A DNA stretch of 64,000 bases from Prosopocoilus inquinatus (GCA_036172665.1 JAYKNF010000015.1:2542001-2606000), one strand, 5' to 3'; counted from the first letter of the stretch, positions 45,100-56,688 are shown. Translations and numbers: made by a program. Notes: generated by a model from the letters alone, not told the origin.

Positions 45100-45650
45100 C
45101 GAAACCGAACACAGGTGAGAAAAGGAAGTTAAGTTAATTTTTATCGTAAAAAAATAAAACCGAACAGAGGTGAAAAGAGAAAGTTAAAAATAGATGACAA
45201 CGATGACTTTAATGGTAAAAAAATTAAAACAAATCCTGTTATACAACCTAAAATATCTTCAACAATCGACTATGATTATATAGAAAATCCTGCTAAAAGA
45301 AAAGGAGAGTGATATGATGAAGAAGATGATGGTATAATGATTTAATAAATTTCTCAGGTATAAAAATAATACTTCAGTACATAACTAAAATTTGTCGAGT
45401 GAAGATGTAAAAATCACGTAAGTCAATGACAAACTGAAAGAAAAAATCCAAGACAAAGAAAGCAATCAAGCAAATAGAGAAACGCATACTTAAAAAAAAC
45501 CGGTACTCTAAGTACTGTGGTTAAAATAGCTTTAAAGAATGACAACGTCACAATAAATCGATGGAAGCGATAGCGATGGGCAAAGTATTATACTTGAAAC
45601 CGTACAAAACTGGACCCGGACTTTTTCTACAAAAAAAAACTGCAAATTAA
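45100..45650 (+). pseudogene. Polinton minor structural protein remnant
   Basis: Plus-strand pieces include a basic KRKLKIDD-rich part (about 45170), DYDYIENPAKRK (about 45270), a Lys-rich helical stretch (IKQIEKRILKK, about 45465) and a Tyr/Gly/Lys-rich end (VLYLKPYKTGPGLFL, about 45585). Glycine-tyrosine basic tails just before the protease are seen in Polinton minor capsid (protein VI-like) genes; this is a weak family match with broken frames. Confidence 0.4.
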
Positions 45651-45659
45651 AAAAAAAAA

Positions 45660-45990
45660 TCGGCCGACGACTAACATTGATTTAGAAAAATACGTGAAAA
45701 TCATGAAAGTTCCACATTTCAGAGGTGCCTTTATGAGAAACGAGCTACCTAAAAAAATTAGAAAAACTGAAAGAGGTATAATTAATTTGGACAGTGCAAA
45801 TGGACCAGGAAATCATTGAACGGCTTACAAGAAAAATGGACCTCTAGTGATTTATTTCGAGTTTTGGAAATTTGAAACCAGCTCGAGAAATGAGCCATGT
45901 AAAATTATTTATAATCATCAAACTTATAACAGTTCTAATTGTGGGCAATTATGTTTATCTTTTCTTTCTCAATAAATTCTAAGTAAACTA
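45660..45990 (+). pseudogene. Polinton adenovirus-like cysteine protease
   Basis: Plus strand: MKVPHFRGAFMRNELPKKI (45702), ERGIINLDSANGPGNHW (His, about 45800), AYKKNGPLVIYFE (about 45827), and SNCGQLCLSFL (Cys, about 45935). The H...E/D...C order and GxGxHW and NCGQLCL motifs match adenain-type proteases of Polintons and adenoviruses. Frames change around 45770, 45815 and 45860. Confidence 0.8.
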
Positions 45991-46027
45991 TGTTTAGTTT
46001 TTCATTCACACGATAACCTCCGACCTA

Positions 46028-46803
46028 GTGAAAATGCCTCCCTACACGTTTACGTTATCAGGGAAGGAATCTGTACTGAGTGCGCGCATATATCCGTCAA
46101 TTATATTAGATAATGAGAGGTCATACGTTGTAGGACTGATTGATTTTTATTGGTTCAATGCAATTCCAAACATTGATGAAACCAACAATAAATTTTACAT
46201 AAACAGGCACGTCATAGAAATACCAGAAGGTGCTTATGAGATAGAAGACATTGAAAAGTACATCAAGTTCCAATTGACTGAAATTAATTTAGAGAGGAAA
46301 TGAATTAGTAGTAATAAAACGATAGTTTCCGGTACGTACAACCGGAGTTACTTTAAAAAAATACACTCGATGATGATGATATAGTATTGAAAGCAAATAC
46401 CAATCACAATACATTAAAATACGAAATAAAGAGCAACAAAATTATACATTTTGAGAAACCGAATTCGATTGCGCCGCTGTTGAGATTCGATAGGAAAAAA
46501 CTGAATGCAATACGACATACAAATCCTATTTTGCTATTAACATTTCTAAAGTAAATGCGATTTGCTTTGAATGTAATCTAGTTAATAATTCCTATAGCAA
46601 CAACAATCAAGATCATGTGCTACACATATTTTTCCTCCTCCAGGGTTTCGAATAGTGGAAAAAGTAAACAACATTATTTATCTACCGATAAATACGAAAT
46701 ACATCGACGAAATCGTCATTAAAATACTAGACCAAGACAAGAATCTCGTTAATTTCCAAAACGAGATCAGAACGGTAAGACTTCATTTAAAAGAGCTAAC
46801 GTA
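46028..46803 (+). pseudogene. Polinton structural protein (possible penton/minor capsid)
   Basis: ORF 46028-46303 begins MPPYTFTLSGKESVLSARIY and includes YVVGLIDFYWFNAIPNIDE and IPEGAYEIEDIEKYIK, a beta-rich start seen in insect Maverick structural genes. The frame breaks after 46303; degenerate downstream pieces (HVLHIFF, IVEKVNNIIYLPINTKYID at about 46650-46720) run to 46803. Position between protease and major capsid supports a minor capsid or penton role, by inference. Confidence 0.55.
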
Positions 46804-46904
46804 AAAATGGTGTTTCCATACAATACATTTCCGTAACATATAACGTATAAGAGTTAACACCTGTAAGTAAGCAGTTTTTATTATCACTAGGATTCCAATT
46901 ATTT

Positions 46905-48139
46905 CATGGGCTGCTGGAAAAGTTTCTGGAAACGGTATGAAAAAACGCATATGAAATTTGGTAAACGGTATCATTGTTTTTCGACGCATTTGCCTTTGAC
47001 GTCAATACACTTTTGTATATGCTCGAACCAAACCAGTGTTCGGAATGTTTCAACCGCTGCTTCAGCCGACGAAAATCGCTCACCACGCATTTTAATTTTG
47101 ATATTTGGGAACAAAAAGAAATCATTAGGTGATAAATCAGGTGAATACGGTCAATGAGTCATTAATTCAACATTTTTGTTGGACAAAAAATCAAATGATT
47201 GACGGGAGTGAGAGCTGGCATCATGATGGAGAATAATTCGTCGATTTCGATTGTTTTTTCTTATTTGATCGATAACTTCCGGCAAACAAATTGCAGTATA
47301 CCAAGCAGCATTCACGGTTTTTCGATCCTCTAAAGCCACGGTTGCTACATGTCCAGTTAAACCAAAGAAACAAGCAATCATTTGCTTCGCAGCACTGCGT
47401 GTCGGACAACTTTTGTTGGTTTTGGTTCATTTTGAAATACCCAAACGGTAGATTGTTGTTTACTTTCTGGCTCGTACGAATAGATCCACGTTTCGCCACC
47501 AGTAAAGTTGTTATAAACTAAATTTGAACGACCTCCATTGAATTTCTTGAGCATTTCTTCGCACCATTTGACACGACCCTGCTTTTGCGTTTCTGTTAAA
47601 TTGTGTGGGATCCAACGACTGCAAAGCATTCGTACGTTCAAATGATCACGCAAAATCTGGTGTATTGCTTTCATGTCAATGCGTAAGGATGTTTGAATCT
47701 CACGGTATGTCACATGTCGATCTCGCTCAAGCATTTCACGCACAGCATCTACATTACTGGCAACAACAGACATTGATGAACGACCTTCATGAAATTTGTC
47801 ACTGAGAGAGGGTCGTCCACGCTGGAATTCGGCAAACCAATTATAAACACTGCTCTTTGATGGTGCTTCATCTCCAAAAGCCAAATGAAGCCGATCGAGG
47901 CATTGTTTCGGCGTTAGACCACATTTGAAATCGTAAAAAATCATGGCACGAAAATTTTCTCGCGATATTTCCATGTTTACACAAAATTACTTTTCTCAAA
48001 TGCTGTACAAACAAAACTAGTTCACTTGAATAGGAACTATCAATAGAATTATAGGCGAAAAACGTTAAAAATGTGACAGTTGATAACCGCTAACAACTCT
48101 AGACCTACTAGATTCCAGAAACTTTTCCAGGAGCCCACG
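46905..48139 (-). mobile_element. Mariner element inserted between Polinton capsid genes
   Basis: Inverted ends share GGGCTNCTGGAAAAGTTTCTGGAA (left 46907, right end 48137). The transposase fills it on the minus strand. A TA duplication is not clean at either end. Confidence 0.82.
46971..47974 (-). pseudogene. Mariner transposase, DD34D type, inactivated
   Basis: Minus strand from ATG 47974. HTH pair: MEISRENFRAMIFYDFKCGL, KSSVYNWFAEFQRGR, VTYREIQTSLRI. WIPHNLTETQK is the conserved mariner linker. First catalytic motif reads TGGETWIYSYEPESKQQS where mariners have TGDETW (D to G). Second: RRIILHHDASSHS (a residue missing after HHD). Third: YSPDLSPNDFFLFP (D34D). Frame shifts near 47390 and 47155; stop at 46971. 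Confidence 0.88.
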
Positions 48140-48161
48140 TATAAGAAAAAAGAAGAAGAAA

Positions 48162-49333
48162 TATGAGTTTCGGTGTGTTGAACATTGGTGAACACGTTTT
48201 AATAGATAATTCTATTGTAAATTGCCAAATACACAGTCATCCCTCGTATGCAAATACAACGTTAAATAAATCTGACTAATACTATTGCCGATTCAAACGC
48301 AGGACACCTACACCTTACCAGCTGAAAGTTACCTCTACATCGAAGGAAAAATACTCGACCACGACGGTAAAGTGACCAACACGTTGAATTTTGTCAACAA
48401 TGGTATTGCTTTGCTGTTCGATGAAATCACATATGAACTCCGAGGATCGATCATCGATACAGCTAGAAATCCAAGTATCACCTCTGTTTTGAAGGAGTAC
48501 GTCTCTTTTACAAACAACGATTGCATAAGATACAACAACGCATGTTGGAATCACCTTGAAAATCCTATAGTTACCGATCTGCAAGGAAATTTTAGCATTT
48601 GCATCCCGTTGAAGATTCTGATCGGTTTCTGTGAAGATTATAAAAAAAATTTGGTTAATGTGCGACAAGAATTAGTGTTTATTAGAAGTTCTTCAGATCT
48701 CAACGCGACCATTACCACGAAAAACGGGGAAAGACCTAAAATAGAACTTTTAAAAATATTATGGAAAATTCCTCATGTTCAAGTTTCCGACGCCGAAAAA
48801 TTAGAATTCCTTAGATATATCGACAAAGGAAGAAATTTCGAGCTCGCATTTAGAAATTGGGAACTGCACGAACTACCTCTCTTACAACAGACGACGAAAC
48901 ACACCTGGAATGTTAAAGCGAGCAGTCAATTAGAGTAGACGCGTTTCATTATCGTAGGCTTTCAAACTAGCAAAAAAATGATATCTTAGGAAACACCAGT
49001 CATTTAAATCATTGCAACTTAACAAACATAAAATTGTGTTTAAATTCAGAAGTTTATCCCTACGATAATCTAAATTTAAATTTTGAAAAACATCAATTCG
49101 CCATTTTGTACGAAATGTACGCCCAATTTCAACAGTCCTACTATTATAAAACTGCAGGCGAACCGTGTTTTAATTTTTTTAAATTTAAAGATTTAGCAGC
49201 GTTAGTCGTGATCGATTGTAGCCGACAAAACGAAACACGAAAACAAAAAAATACAAGAACCAAGAGGGTTACTTCATCTGCACAAAAAAACCACTCCTCA
49301 ATTACTTCTTCAGCACTAAAGACTACCTCTTAA
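48162..49333 (+). pseudogene. Polinton major capsid protein (double jelly-roll type)
   Basis: Starts MSFGVLNIGEHVLIDNSI (48162), frameshift near 48280, then ORF 48285-48938 with YTLPAESYLYIEGKILDHDG, NNGIALLFDEITYELRGSII, NPSITSVLKEYVSFT and a middle WKIPHVQVSDAEKL. After a break the C-terminal part runs 49034-49260 (NSEVYPYDNLNLNFEKHQFA, KDLAALVVIDCSRQNE). These blocks recur in insect Polinton capsid genes, assigned in the literature as double jelly-roll major capsid. The last codons run into the right TIR, so the native end is lost. Confidence 0.75.
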
Positions 49334-49412
49334 CATGGGGATGACCTTCAACGGTGGTTACTGCGGATGGACATCGAGTTGTCCTAGGATCCCTCTAGTA
49401 TTACTACTTCTA
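49230..49412. repeat. Polinton right TIR
   Basis: Reverse complement of the left TIR over about 180 bp (words GTCCTAGGATCCCTC and ATTACTACTT at the end). Shorter than the left TIR because it lacks the 140-bp internal repeats. Confidence 0.85.
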
Positions 49413-49418
49413 TGTTTC

Positions 49419-50042
49419 CGGCAGTTTATCGCGTGACTCAATAACACAACGGAAATTGTTATCGCTCCTGGGAAGGCTGTATAGAAGCATAATTGTCAGT
49501 AGATCACTGTTAATTTTTCTACAGCATCGAAAAATCCAGCGAGATGTTCCGTCACGTCGTTGCCTTCTTGCATTTTATGCTGACTGAGACGTTTGAGTAG
49601 AGTAGCCTTACGTGCGGGTCCCTTTGAAGCATAAATTGACTCCAACTTCTTCCGTACGTCACGGGAAAAAGCACATCCTCGAATTTGTTTTAACTCAGAA
49701 GGATGAATGGACAATATTAAGTCAGCTTTTGCCTTGCGATCCGCTGCGAACCAAGCTTTATGCACGACTTGTAACGTAACAAGTTCTGTGCCTTCACCTT
49801 TCACTTCAGGTTGAGGGATTTCGCCAGAAACATATGCCCATGTTTCATTATTTACGAGCAAAGCCTTGTAACGTAACAAGTTCTGTGCCTTCATCTTTCA
49901 CTTCAGGTTGAGGGATTTCGCCAGAAACATATGCCCATGTTTCATTATTTACGAGCAAAGCCTGGGCTTGTATTACCCATGTATCATAGCTGTCACGTGA
50001 TAACACTTCGAGTCGCGTCGAATGCGAATTCATATGCGCCAT
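49419..50042 (-). pseudogene. Copia gag N-terminal part
   Basis: Minus strand from ATG 50042: LEVLSRDSYDTWVIQAQALL, then AWFAADRKAKADLILSI, IRGCAFSRDVRKKLESIYAS, LLKRLSQHKMQEGNDVTEHL and AGFFDAVEKL: the copia gag (UBN2-like) signature. About 95 bp (RYKALLVNNETWAY to the LQ end) are tandemly duplicated at 49760-49955, an internal rearrangement. It is continuous with gag at 33076 if the Polinton is removed. Confidence 0.88.
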
Positions 50043-50126
50043 TTCGATGACTAAAAAATTAATCGACTTTCGAGCTTTTCAGGAAGTTTCGCGTTTCTAA
50101 ATAACGCAGTTGTACACCTCTCGCAC

Positions 50127-50141
50127 CCTGGGCCCGTAACC
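50127..50141 (-). other. Copia primer-binding site (initiator tRNA-Met half)
   Basis: GGTTACGGGCCCAGG on the minus strand, directly next to the LTR end (AACA). Copia-type elements prime from an internal cut of initiator tRNA-Met with GGTTATGGGCCCAG; one base differs. The 5' LTR therefore starts at 50142 (TGTTGGGC on plus); its far end is not resolved. Confidence 0.75.
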
Positions 50142-50397
50142 TGTTGGGCTTTATTAATAAAATCGGTCGTTCAAAATTAAGTGGAAATTTAATATTAATA
50201 TGACATACATGTAAATCAATAATAACAATCTAATGCACAGCTGTCTTTGGTGTGCTATATGCAGGGAATATAATTGATCTTCAACAGGGAATATGGGCAT
50301 TTTTGCATACATATATTTTCTTATACATATTAAGTGGAGAGATATTGTTTATAATAGAGGACAAGCTCAATTCATTGATGACAGCAACAACATAAAG

Positions 50398-50815
50398 ATA
50401 TTTTTCGCAACTAACCGGTTACGAATAGCGTGGTTAGAAGTAGTGACGTCATGGTCACGATAATACGTCACGCTTAGTAAGATTCGCCAAAATGAAACGG
50501 TTGCGTTACAGGCTTTGTGACGGTTGAATTTTTAAGTTTGACAATAGTTAAACTATAAATGGTGTATTTAACTGTTACAAAAAAAAGTTGTGATTGAATC
50601 AAGTTGAGGTTAGCACGCAGAACCACGGATCTGTGCAGAATTCACTGAATAAGAGAGAGAGAGCAATGTTCCACAACTCTCTGACCTGGTTAAGGAATTA
50701 GTAACCGGAGTAACATATGTGACGTCATATCAGTAATTAGCGGTAACTCACAAAAATGCAATGGTTACTTATTTTGCCTAACCACACAAAACCGGTTAGT
50801 CGTGAAAAATACCTA
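50398..50815. mobile_element. MITE of about 415 bp
   Basis: Inverted ends TATTTTTC then AACTAACCGGTT / GACTAACCGGTT. TGACGTCA occurs near both subterminal regions (50443, 50720). No ORF. It lies in or just beyond the copia 5' LTR. Confidence 0.6.
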
Positions 50816-51765
50816 ATGATAAGCATAATTAAAATCTGAATTATTATCGTAATTTAACCATCAAAACTTTCTACACGTCGTATTCTTTTATTTGCAGATT
50901 GACACACTTCAAGTTTAGAAAGAAATTCGTCAATTATATTTTTGTTCAATTCAGAGTAAAACATTAATAAAGAGAAATGCAAAAGTACATAATTGTTATA
51001 CAGCTGTAAAAGAAAATTGCTCTAAGCGCATAAACAAATTGCTCTAAAAACACACACCTACATAAAAAAAAATATTTTATGACGCTCTCATAAAACACTT
51101 TTCCCTCTACAGATTCAAGAGCAACATAAAAAATAACCATTTCTTCAGCCACGTTATAAATAAGGGACGATAAACGCTTTACGTCCGGATCGAGCATCCA
51201 CATAATAAAACTCTCGCCATGCGAGCAAGATAAAAACTTGGACGTGGAGGTCGTTACGGCGCTTTCAAGGCGTCCGTTCTCCAAATTTAACATCCCTCAA
51301 CCGATCCACCTCTAAATGATTTATATTTCAGAAACTCGTTAGTCGATTATTTTTTAGTAAATGGAGAATCGCAAAAATTACTAGTAAAACATATTTATTT
51401 GTTAATTGTTTTAGATTGGGAAAAACTACAAGTTTTGTTGTTAATTGTTATATTACTCGTCCAGGTGTTGGTTAACATTGTCCAGCTATGTTTTGAACCT
51501 TTTTCAAAAAAACCTTGCGGTTTCAATTTTTTAACTCCAACCACTATGGGTTGTAGCTTAATTAGTTAATAAATTTTTATGAAAAAGCACTTAATAGGAA
51601 ACTTTTTCGTGTCTTTGTAACTTTTGATAGTTTACTTAGCACTTACATTTTCTTATTTTGTGACTAAACCGTAAGAACTATCAAGGCTATGTTCAAATTA
51701 TTTGACGATAAACATTTGTTTATACATTGTGTTGAATCGTTTTTCAGACATAGCAAAATAGCATG
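50816..51765. other. No feature recognised
   Basis: AT-rich; one 109-codon open frame (51293-50964, minus) has no recognisable motif and a hydrophobic, compositionally biased C-terminus. Confidence 0.35.
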
Positions 51766-52590
51766 TAAAACTAAATACTTGCAATTATTTGGTCTCTTGT
51801 AAATTTTAGAGCAAAACGGGAAAGGAAAATACTGTTTAGAATATTAAAATGCACTTAATATCATATTTACAAATTTATTTTTTGCAGTTGTTTTCTTTTA
51901 AAATGGCAAAAATCTTCTGAAAAATGCACGTACTTGTAATGAAGCATAATTACGCGTGACCTTTCACCCACTGCTTGAACCGGCGCGAGCCTAGATGCAT
52001 CGACCGTGCGATCTGTCCGCGCTGCCCCGCTTCGAACCGACGTCAGCGATGGGAGGAGCCAACCGTTATAAAACTAAGAGCAGAGCCGAGGAACGCTGAC
52101 TTCGCTGGTCATCCGCTTAGACCACTCGTAACCCTACTTGGCATGGTCATCCTGCCGCTTCTTCCTCCAGGACAGCAATAGAGAATCATTACAATTTGAC
52201 TAACAAGTTAGCTATGATCGAAAAATATTTAAGTACTTGTAGAAAGTAACAACTTCAAAATTTGCAATTCTTGCACTTCCTCGAAGAGTAAGGAAGTGTT
52301 ATAATACTCTGTAACGGGGTATTATAATACTCCATTACAATGATTACGAAACGGCAAGGAAAATCTTCTAAGTGCATAAATATACAAATATCTAAATATT
52401 TGTCGGTCATAGCTAACTTGTTAGTAAATTAAATGCATTTTTCAGATTTTTTCAATTTTAAAAGAAAGCGGCTGAAAAATTTAAAGTTCTAAATACGATA
52501 TTAAGTGCAATTTAATATTCTGAACAATATTTTCCTTCGCCGTTTTGCTCTAAAATTTATAGGAGAGCCAATAATTGCTAATATTTAGTT
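51766..52590. mobile_element. Fold-back (long palindromic) element with an inserted LTR
   Basis: Arms read inward from AAAACTAAATA: both share TTTTAGAGCAAAACGG, GAATATTAAA, TGCACTTAATATC, and further in ACTAACAAGTTAGCTATGA. Without the LTR at 51935 the arms of about 280 bp nearly fill the element, with a small loop near 52310. No coding content. Confidence 0.7.
51935..52193 (+). repeat. Likely solo LTR (259 bp, GC-rich)
   Basis: TGTAATGA...TCATTACA ends in one arm of the fold-back element. GC-rich against its AT-rich surroundings, with TATAAAAC at about 52064 as a promoter. No target duplication was found, so the identification rests on ends, composition and the asymmetric interruption. Confidence 0.55.
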
Positions 52591-52769
52591 TTAGTCAGTG
52601 GTTGTAGATATAAAAATGCAGAGAAGAAGATACAAGGAAGATTCTACTATCAACTCTTTTATTTTTTTTATATTACAGATCACTTATTTATTTCAAGGGT
52701 CATTAAAATTAATATTTTAACACTCCCACTTTAATTGTTAGTGATGACTTTAATGTTTACACAAATCTC

Positions 52770-53135
52770 TCATTCCTAACAGTCATCTAAGCTTGTTAAA
52801 CTTGATCGGTGCTAATATTTTTGTAAATATGTCAGCAATTTGCTCTTCAGTTCATTTTTGGTATTTTTCCCTAATAAAGTGATATTTTATTTCAATATGT
52901 TTTGTACGTCTGTGAAACTCAGAATTTTTAATCAATCGTATTGCACTTTGATTATCAATGTACAAATTTGGTTTCTCTTCACAATTGCATAATTACTTCA
53001 ATAGACGTTGAACATGTCAATTCCATGACTGTAGTACAAGCAGCAATATACTCCGCTTCAGTAGTTGACAGTGACAGTGCTATTTGTCTTATACCAACTT
53101 ATGCTACTTGATCCAAACATGAGTACGTATCCTGT
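52770..53135 (-). pseudogene. Copia RNase H C-terminal fragment (another copy)
   Basis: Minus strand: LYIDNQSAIRLIKNSEFHRR (about 52970), TKHIEIKYHF (about 52890), TTEAEYIAAC-like frame (about 53060). These are the RNase H end blocks of copia elements. Distinct from the copia at 29.8 kb, since it retains a later part of the domain. Confidence 0.75.
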
Positions 53136-53545
53136 AGTACTCCTGTATATTATTAGAAGATAAGAGTAAAGATTCGTTTAGATAGAATATTGTGTAAAAA
53201 GTATCATATTGGTTACCTTATTCTTTTGTTGTGGGAATACTGCTTTTACATAAACCACAGATTACTACACAGATGCGAAGGCTCCGGGCAGCACATTTGA
53301 TGTTGTGCGGCAAGATTCCATATCCTTCAGCCATTGTATTGGTATTTGATAACGTGCGAAGTTTGAAAATTGTGGCGTATTGGAATATTAATACATTAAT
53401 GCATATTTCATAAATATGCTATTTCAGTCAACGAATAAAGGTAGTAATGAAAATACTGTGACATCATTCGTTTAATAGTGCACTGTATGTCGTAACCTCA
53501 CAATTTTGAAATATTTGTTTTTATTTTTTATTTATTTTTCAATTA
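53136..53545. other. No feature recognised
   Basis: AT-rich, no motif; a 60-codon ORF at 53231 has no family signature. Confidence 0.35.
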
Positions 53546-53547
53546 TA

Positions 53548-54290
53548 CAGTGACCGGCAAAAAGTTGGCAACATATGGGAAAATTCTTTATTATTGATTT
53601 CTCAGAAAAACTATTCGATATGAAAGCTCCTGCATCTTCCCCGACTCAAGATCCATGTATCAAAATTTGAAAATCTCTTATCATATACCAAGGCAATAAA
53701 AATATTTGAAACCGACATTACATTAAAGTACCTTTATTTTCCGTAGTACGCGCAAATTTTATTTGGAAAAGTTACTCAGAATTATTATGAGATCTCAAAT
53801 ATGAAAACACAGCTACCTACGATGGAAAAAATATGGTTACAAAGAAATGTAATTTTTAGGCCATCAATGTTATTAATCATAATTTCTAGTTGATAGTTGA
53901 GCAAAAGACAAATCTTAGAGTATGTTCATGTCACATTTGAAGAAACGTCCAGCTGTACACATTCAAAATTCTACGATGTTACACGAAAAAAATTGAAAAA
54001 TACGTGAAATTCTATTTTTCATCGTAGACACCCATGATTTGGTGTTTAAGATCTCATAATAATTCTGAGTAACTTTTCCAAATAAAATTTCCGCGTAGTG
54101 TAGAAAATAAATGTACTTTACTTTTATGCCGATTTCCAATATTTTGATTTCCTCGGTATATGGTAGGAGGTATGCAAACTTTGATGAGTACATCTCAAGT
54201 TTGGAAAGATCTTTCATAAAGAATATTTTTTTCTGAGAAATCAATAATAAAGAATTTTCCCATATGTAGCCAACTTTCTACCGGTCACTG
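53548..54290. mobile_element. 743-bp palindromic mariner-type MITE, TA duplication
   Basis: Ends CAGTGACCGG in inverted orientation, flanked by TA at 53546-47 and 54291-92. Arms of about 250 bp pair across the element (GTTGGCAACATATGGGAAAA, TTTGGAAAAGTTACTCAG), so transcripts fold into a long hairpin. No transposase; the minus ORF 54244-53963 is part of the palindrome. Confidence 0.85.
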
Positions 54291-54399
54291 TATAATGGGA
54301 TTCACAAGCATTCGTTTAATTTAATCATTCAAAAGAAATTATTATACCTTTAATTAAGTAAGTAAAGTAATGTTTACTGTGCACAGATGATGATGATGA

Positions 54400-54840
54400 T
54401 ATCCATTTTTCGTCGATAAAATCGTCCTTAATGAGCACGATACGTGGTTGCTTTTGTTCAGCCGTTAATTCTCTGGGAACTTGTCGGGGCCTCTGTTCGC
54501 TTTTCCAATACGATGAAGATGGTTCCCAATGGTGGACTTTGACACCTGGAGTTAGGTTGCCAATCTCCAAACACTAGTCCTTGGATTACCTTCAATGGTT
54601 TGTCGGAAGTCTTCAAGATTATAAGCTAACGGTCTTTCCGAACGATTCTTATCTTTAAGACCTTCTTCCCCATTCCGAAATTTCGCAAACCATCAACGAC
54701 AAGTAGACTCTTTTACCGTTCCCGCACCTTCAATTCTGCATATATTTCTTGCGGCTGCTGCCCCTGAATTCATATAACATTCAATTACGATTTCGTTCTG
54801 TTTCTATGATAAACAATCAATTACTAGAATGTAAAATTAT
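54400..54840 (-). pseudogene. Mariner transposase N-terminal fragment
   Basis: Minus strand: NSGAAAARNICRIEGAGTV, STCRWWFAKFRNG, then LEDFRQTIEGNPRTSVWRLA, a stop, and SKSTIGNHLHRIGKANRG (about 54510). Both HTH motifs of mariner transposases are present (xARNICxxxG, STxxxWFxxFRxG, STIxxHLHxIGK), but no catalytic domain follows. Confidence 0.7.
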
Positions 54841-54849
54841 TTAACTGGG

Positions 54850-55843
54850 AAACGTCAAACTGTTTATGGACAAGTGTACATAATATTAAAAAAAAAAAAA
54901 CTAACAAAAATACCAACTGATTTTACGTTGATTTTATATCGTGGAACATGTGACAATTGTTTTGACATTTGCACTTGAATGGCAATTTAATTAATTCAAA
55001 TTGATACTTAACCCACCATCTAGCGAAGGATAGTCTCAACTCCTTTTATCGTTTACTGCATTCATTTCAAATATTCAAGTTTTTGTTATCAATTTATAGC
55101 ATTTCAAATTTCCCTTTAAGTTTCTCAAAGTTATGTCATCTCTTGCTATAGCTCTTCGCACTTTTATTTGGGTCGCGATCGCAACACGTTTGAAGTTTCC
55201 CGGTCATTGTTGGAATTGCGCATGGCATCCGTTGGTCGCAGAACCGGATCGGAGGGACCATTCGCTTGAGGTGTTTCGTTGAGGCTATTTCAGCATGTGA
55301 TTTCTTCTTGATTTAATTATGTGATTTTAGAAAGTCATCAACCCTCCAATGACAATATAAATTTTAGTTTACACCCTTGGAAGCAAAGTTCTTTTTATGG
55401 AGGGATGCTATTGTGGAGCATAGTTTAAGTATTAACCGTGGAAATATTTCTACTTTTTATGGAGTATCTTGAATATTTTTCCCTTTCTGCCGGATGGGCC
55501 GTATGACCGCCTTGTGAAGGTATCTACCAAAATAATTTCAAACTCACGACGTTTTGATCGAGATCGGAATCGACACGTCCTTGCAAAATCGTATATGGCC
55601 GGTTCCGGTGAGAAGCGCTACCGCTTCCGTTTTTTTTTGTGTTGGCTGAGTCCGGTCCATTTCCCGAATGCGGATTACGATTTTCCCCGCTGAAAACGTT
55701 GGGATCTCCGGAGGCCGTGTCACAGGTTTTTATGATCCAACATTTTCTTGCAACTTCACATCAGTGCAAAATTATTTTGGTATTTTAAATTATTTAAATT
55801 TCAATTAATTCTACTAACCATTTTGTTTCAAGTTAACTTAAAT
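54850..55843. other. No feature recognised
   Basis: AT-rich with one moderately GC-rich block (55490-55735). The 74-codon ORF there is Arg/Phe-rich with no motif I know. Confidence 0.35.
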
Positions 55844-56064
55844 TACTGGGTGTTTCATAGCCTATGGAGGAAATTAAAAGGGTAGCTAGGGGAGATCAAA
55901 TTAAAGATTTTTTCTTAATAAATTTTTGGGAAAAAAGCAATAACTAGAAAGGCGGCCATGCTTGCTGTCAAAGCATAATGAAAGTTTTTAAAAAAATTTG
56001 TTGCAAATCGTTATTGATTGATAGAAAAATTTTGTGCAAATCGTTTTTGATTGCAGTGAGAACC

Positions 56065-56129
56065 TCGAGCAGCCTCTGGGCAGCTGTTTCAGCCTTTCTT
56101 GGGGCTTCTTCAGCAGAAACGTAGCTCGA
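56065..56129 (-). ncRNA. Hammerhead motif, locus E unit 1 (U16.1 mutated)
   Basis: Full layout, but the U pairing with A15.1 next to the cleavage site is C (plus strand G at 56080). Activity doubtful. Confidence 0.7.
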
Positions 56130-56376
56130 CATTCCCACTGCAGACCAAAAACGACTTGCCCAATTTATTCGCAAATGCGATGTAAGAATGATGAACATAT
56201 AAAATAGCGACATCTTACTATCGCTTTTTGACCTAACATTGCAGTAAGATAGACAAATTGAAGCGGGATTTGCTCCTAATGAGTCCCCCATGCAAGGCGG
56301 CCATGCTTGCTGGCAAAGGATAATGAAAGATTTTAGAAAAATTTTGTGCAAATCGTTTTTGATTGCAGTGAGAACC

Positions 56377-56441
56377 TCGAGCAGCCTCTGGACAGTTGTT
56401 TCAGCCCTGCTTGGGGCTTCTTCAGCAGAAACGTAGCTCGA
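56377..56441 (-). ncRNA. Type I hammerhead ribozyme, locus E unit 2
   Basis: CTGAAGA and GAAA intact; stem III is ACAACTGT, no longer self-complementary; C at the cleavage position; stem I intact. Confidence 0.78.
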
Positions 56442-56688
56442 CATTCCCACTGCAGACCAAAAACGACTTGCCCAATTTATTCGCAAATGCGATGTAAGAA
56501 TGATGAACATATAAAATAGCGACATCTTACTATCGCTTTTTGACCTAACATTGCAGTAAGATAGACAAATTGAAGCGGGATTTGCTCCTAATGAGTCCCC
56601 CATGCAAGGCGGCCATGCTTGCTGGCAAAGGATAATGAAAGATTTTAGAAAAATTTTGTGCAAATCGTTTTTGATTGCAGTGAGAACC

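Larger units (their letters stand above)
33083..49412. mobile_element. Maverick/Polinton DNA transposon, 16.3 kb, inserted in copia gag
   Basis: Terminal inverted repeats (33083 onward and ending 49412) share AGTAGTAAT, GGGATCCTAGGAC and about 150 bp more. A 6-bp target duplication with one mismatch, TGTCTC/TGTTTC (33077-82, 49413-18), is the Polinton hallmark; removing the insert rejoins copia gag in frame. Genes: protein-primed DNA polymerase B, retroviral-type integrase with chromodomain, adenovirus-like protease, capsid proteins and two conserved proteins of unknown role, on both strands. I did not find the packaging ATPase. It hosts a pogo-like element, a mariner, a solo LTR and a retrozyme. 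Many frameshifts make it inactive. Confidence 0.9.

Noticed and set aside
50964..51293. 109-codon minus ORF as a host gene
   Set aside because: No motif, biased composition and no splice or codon support.
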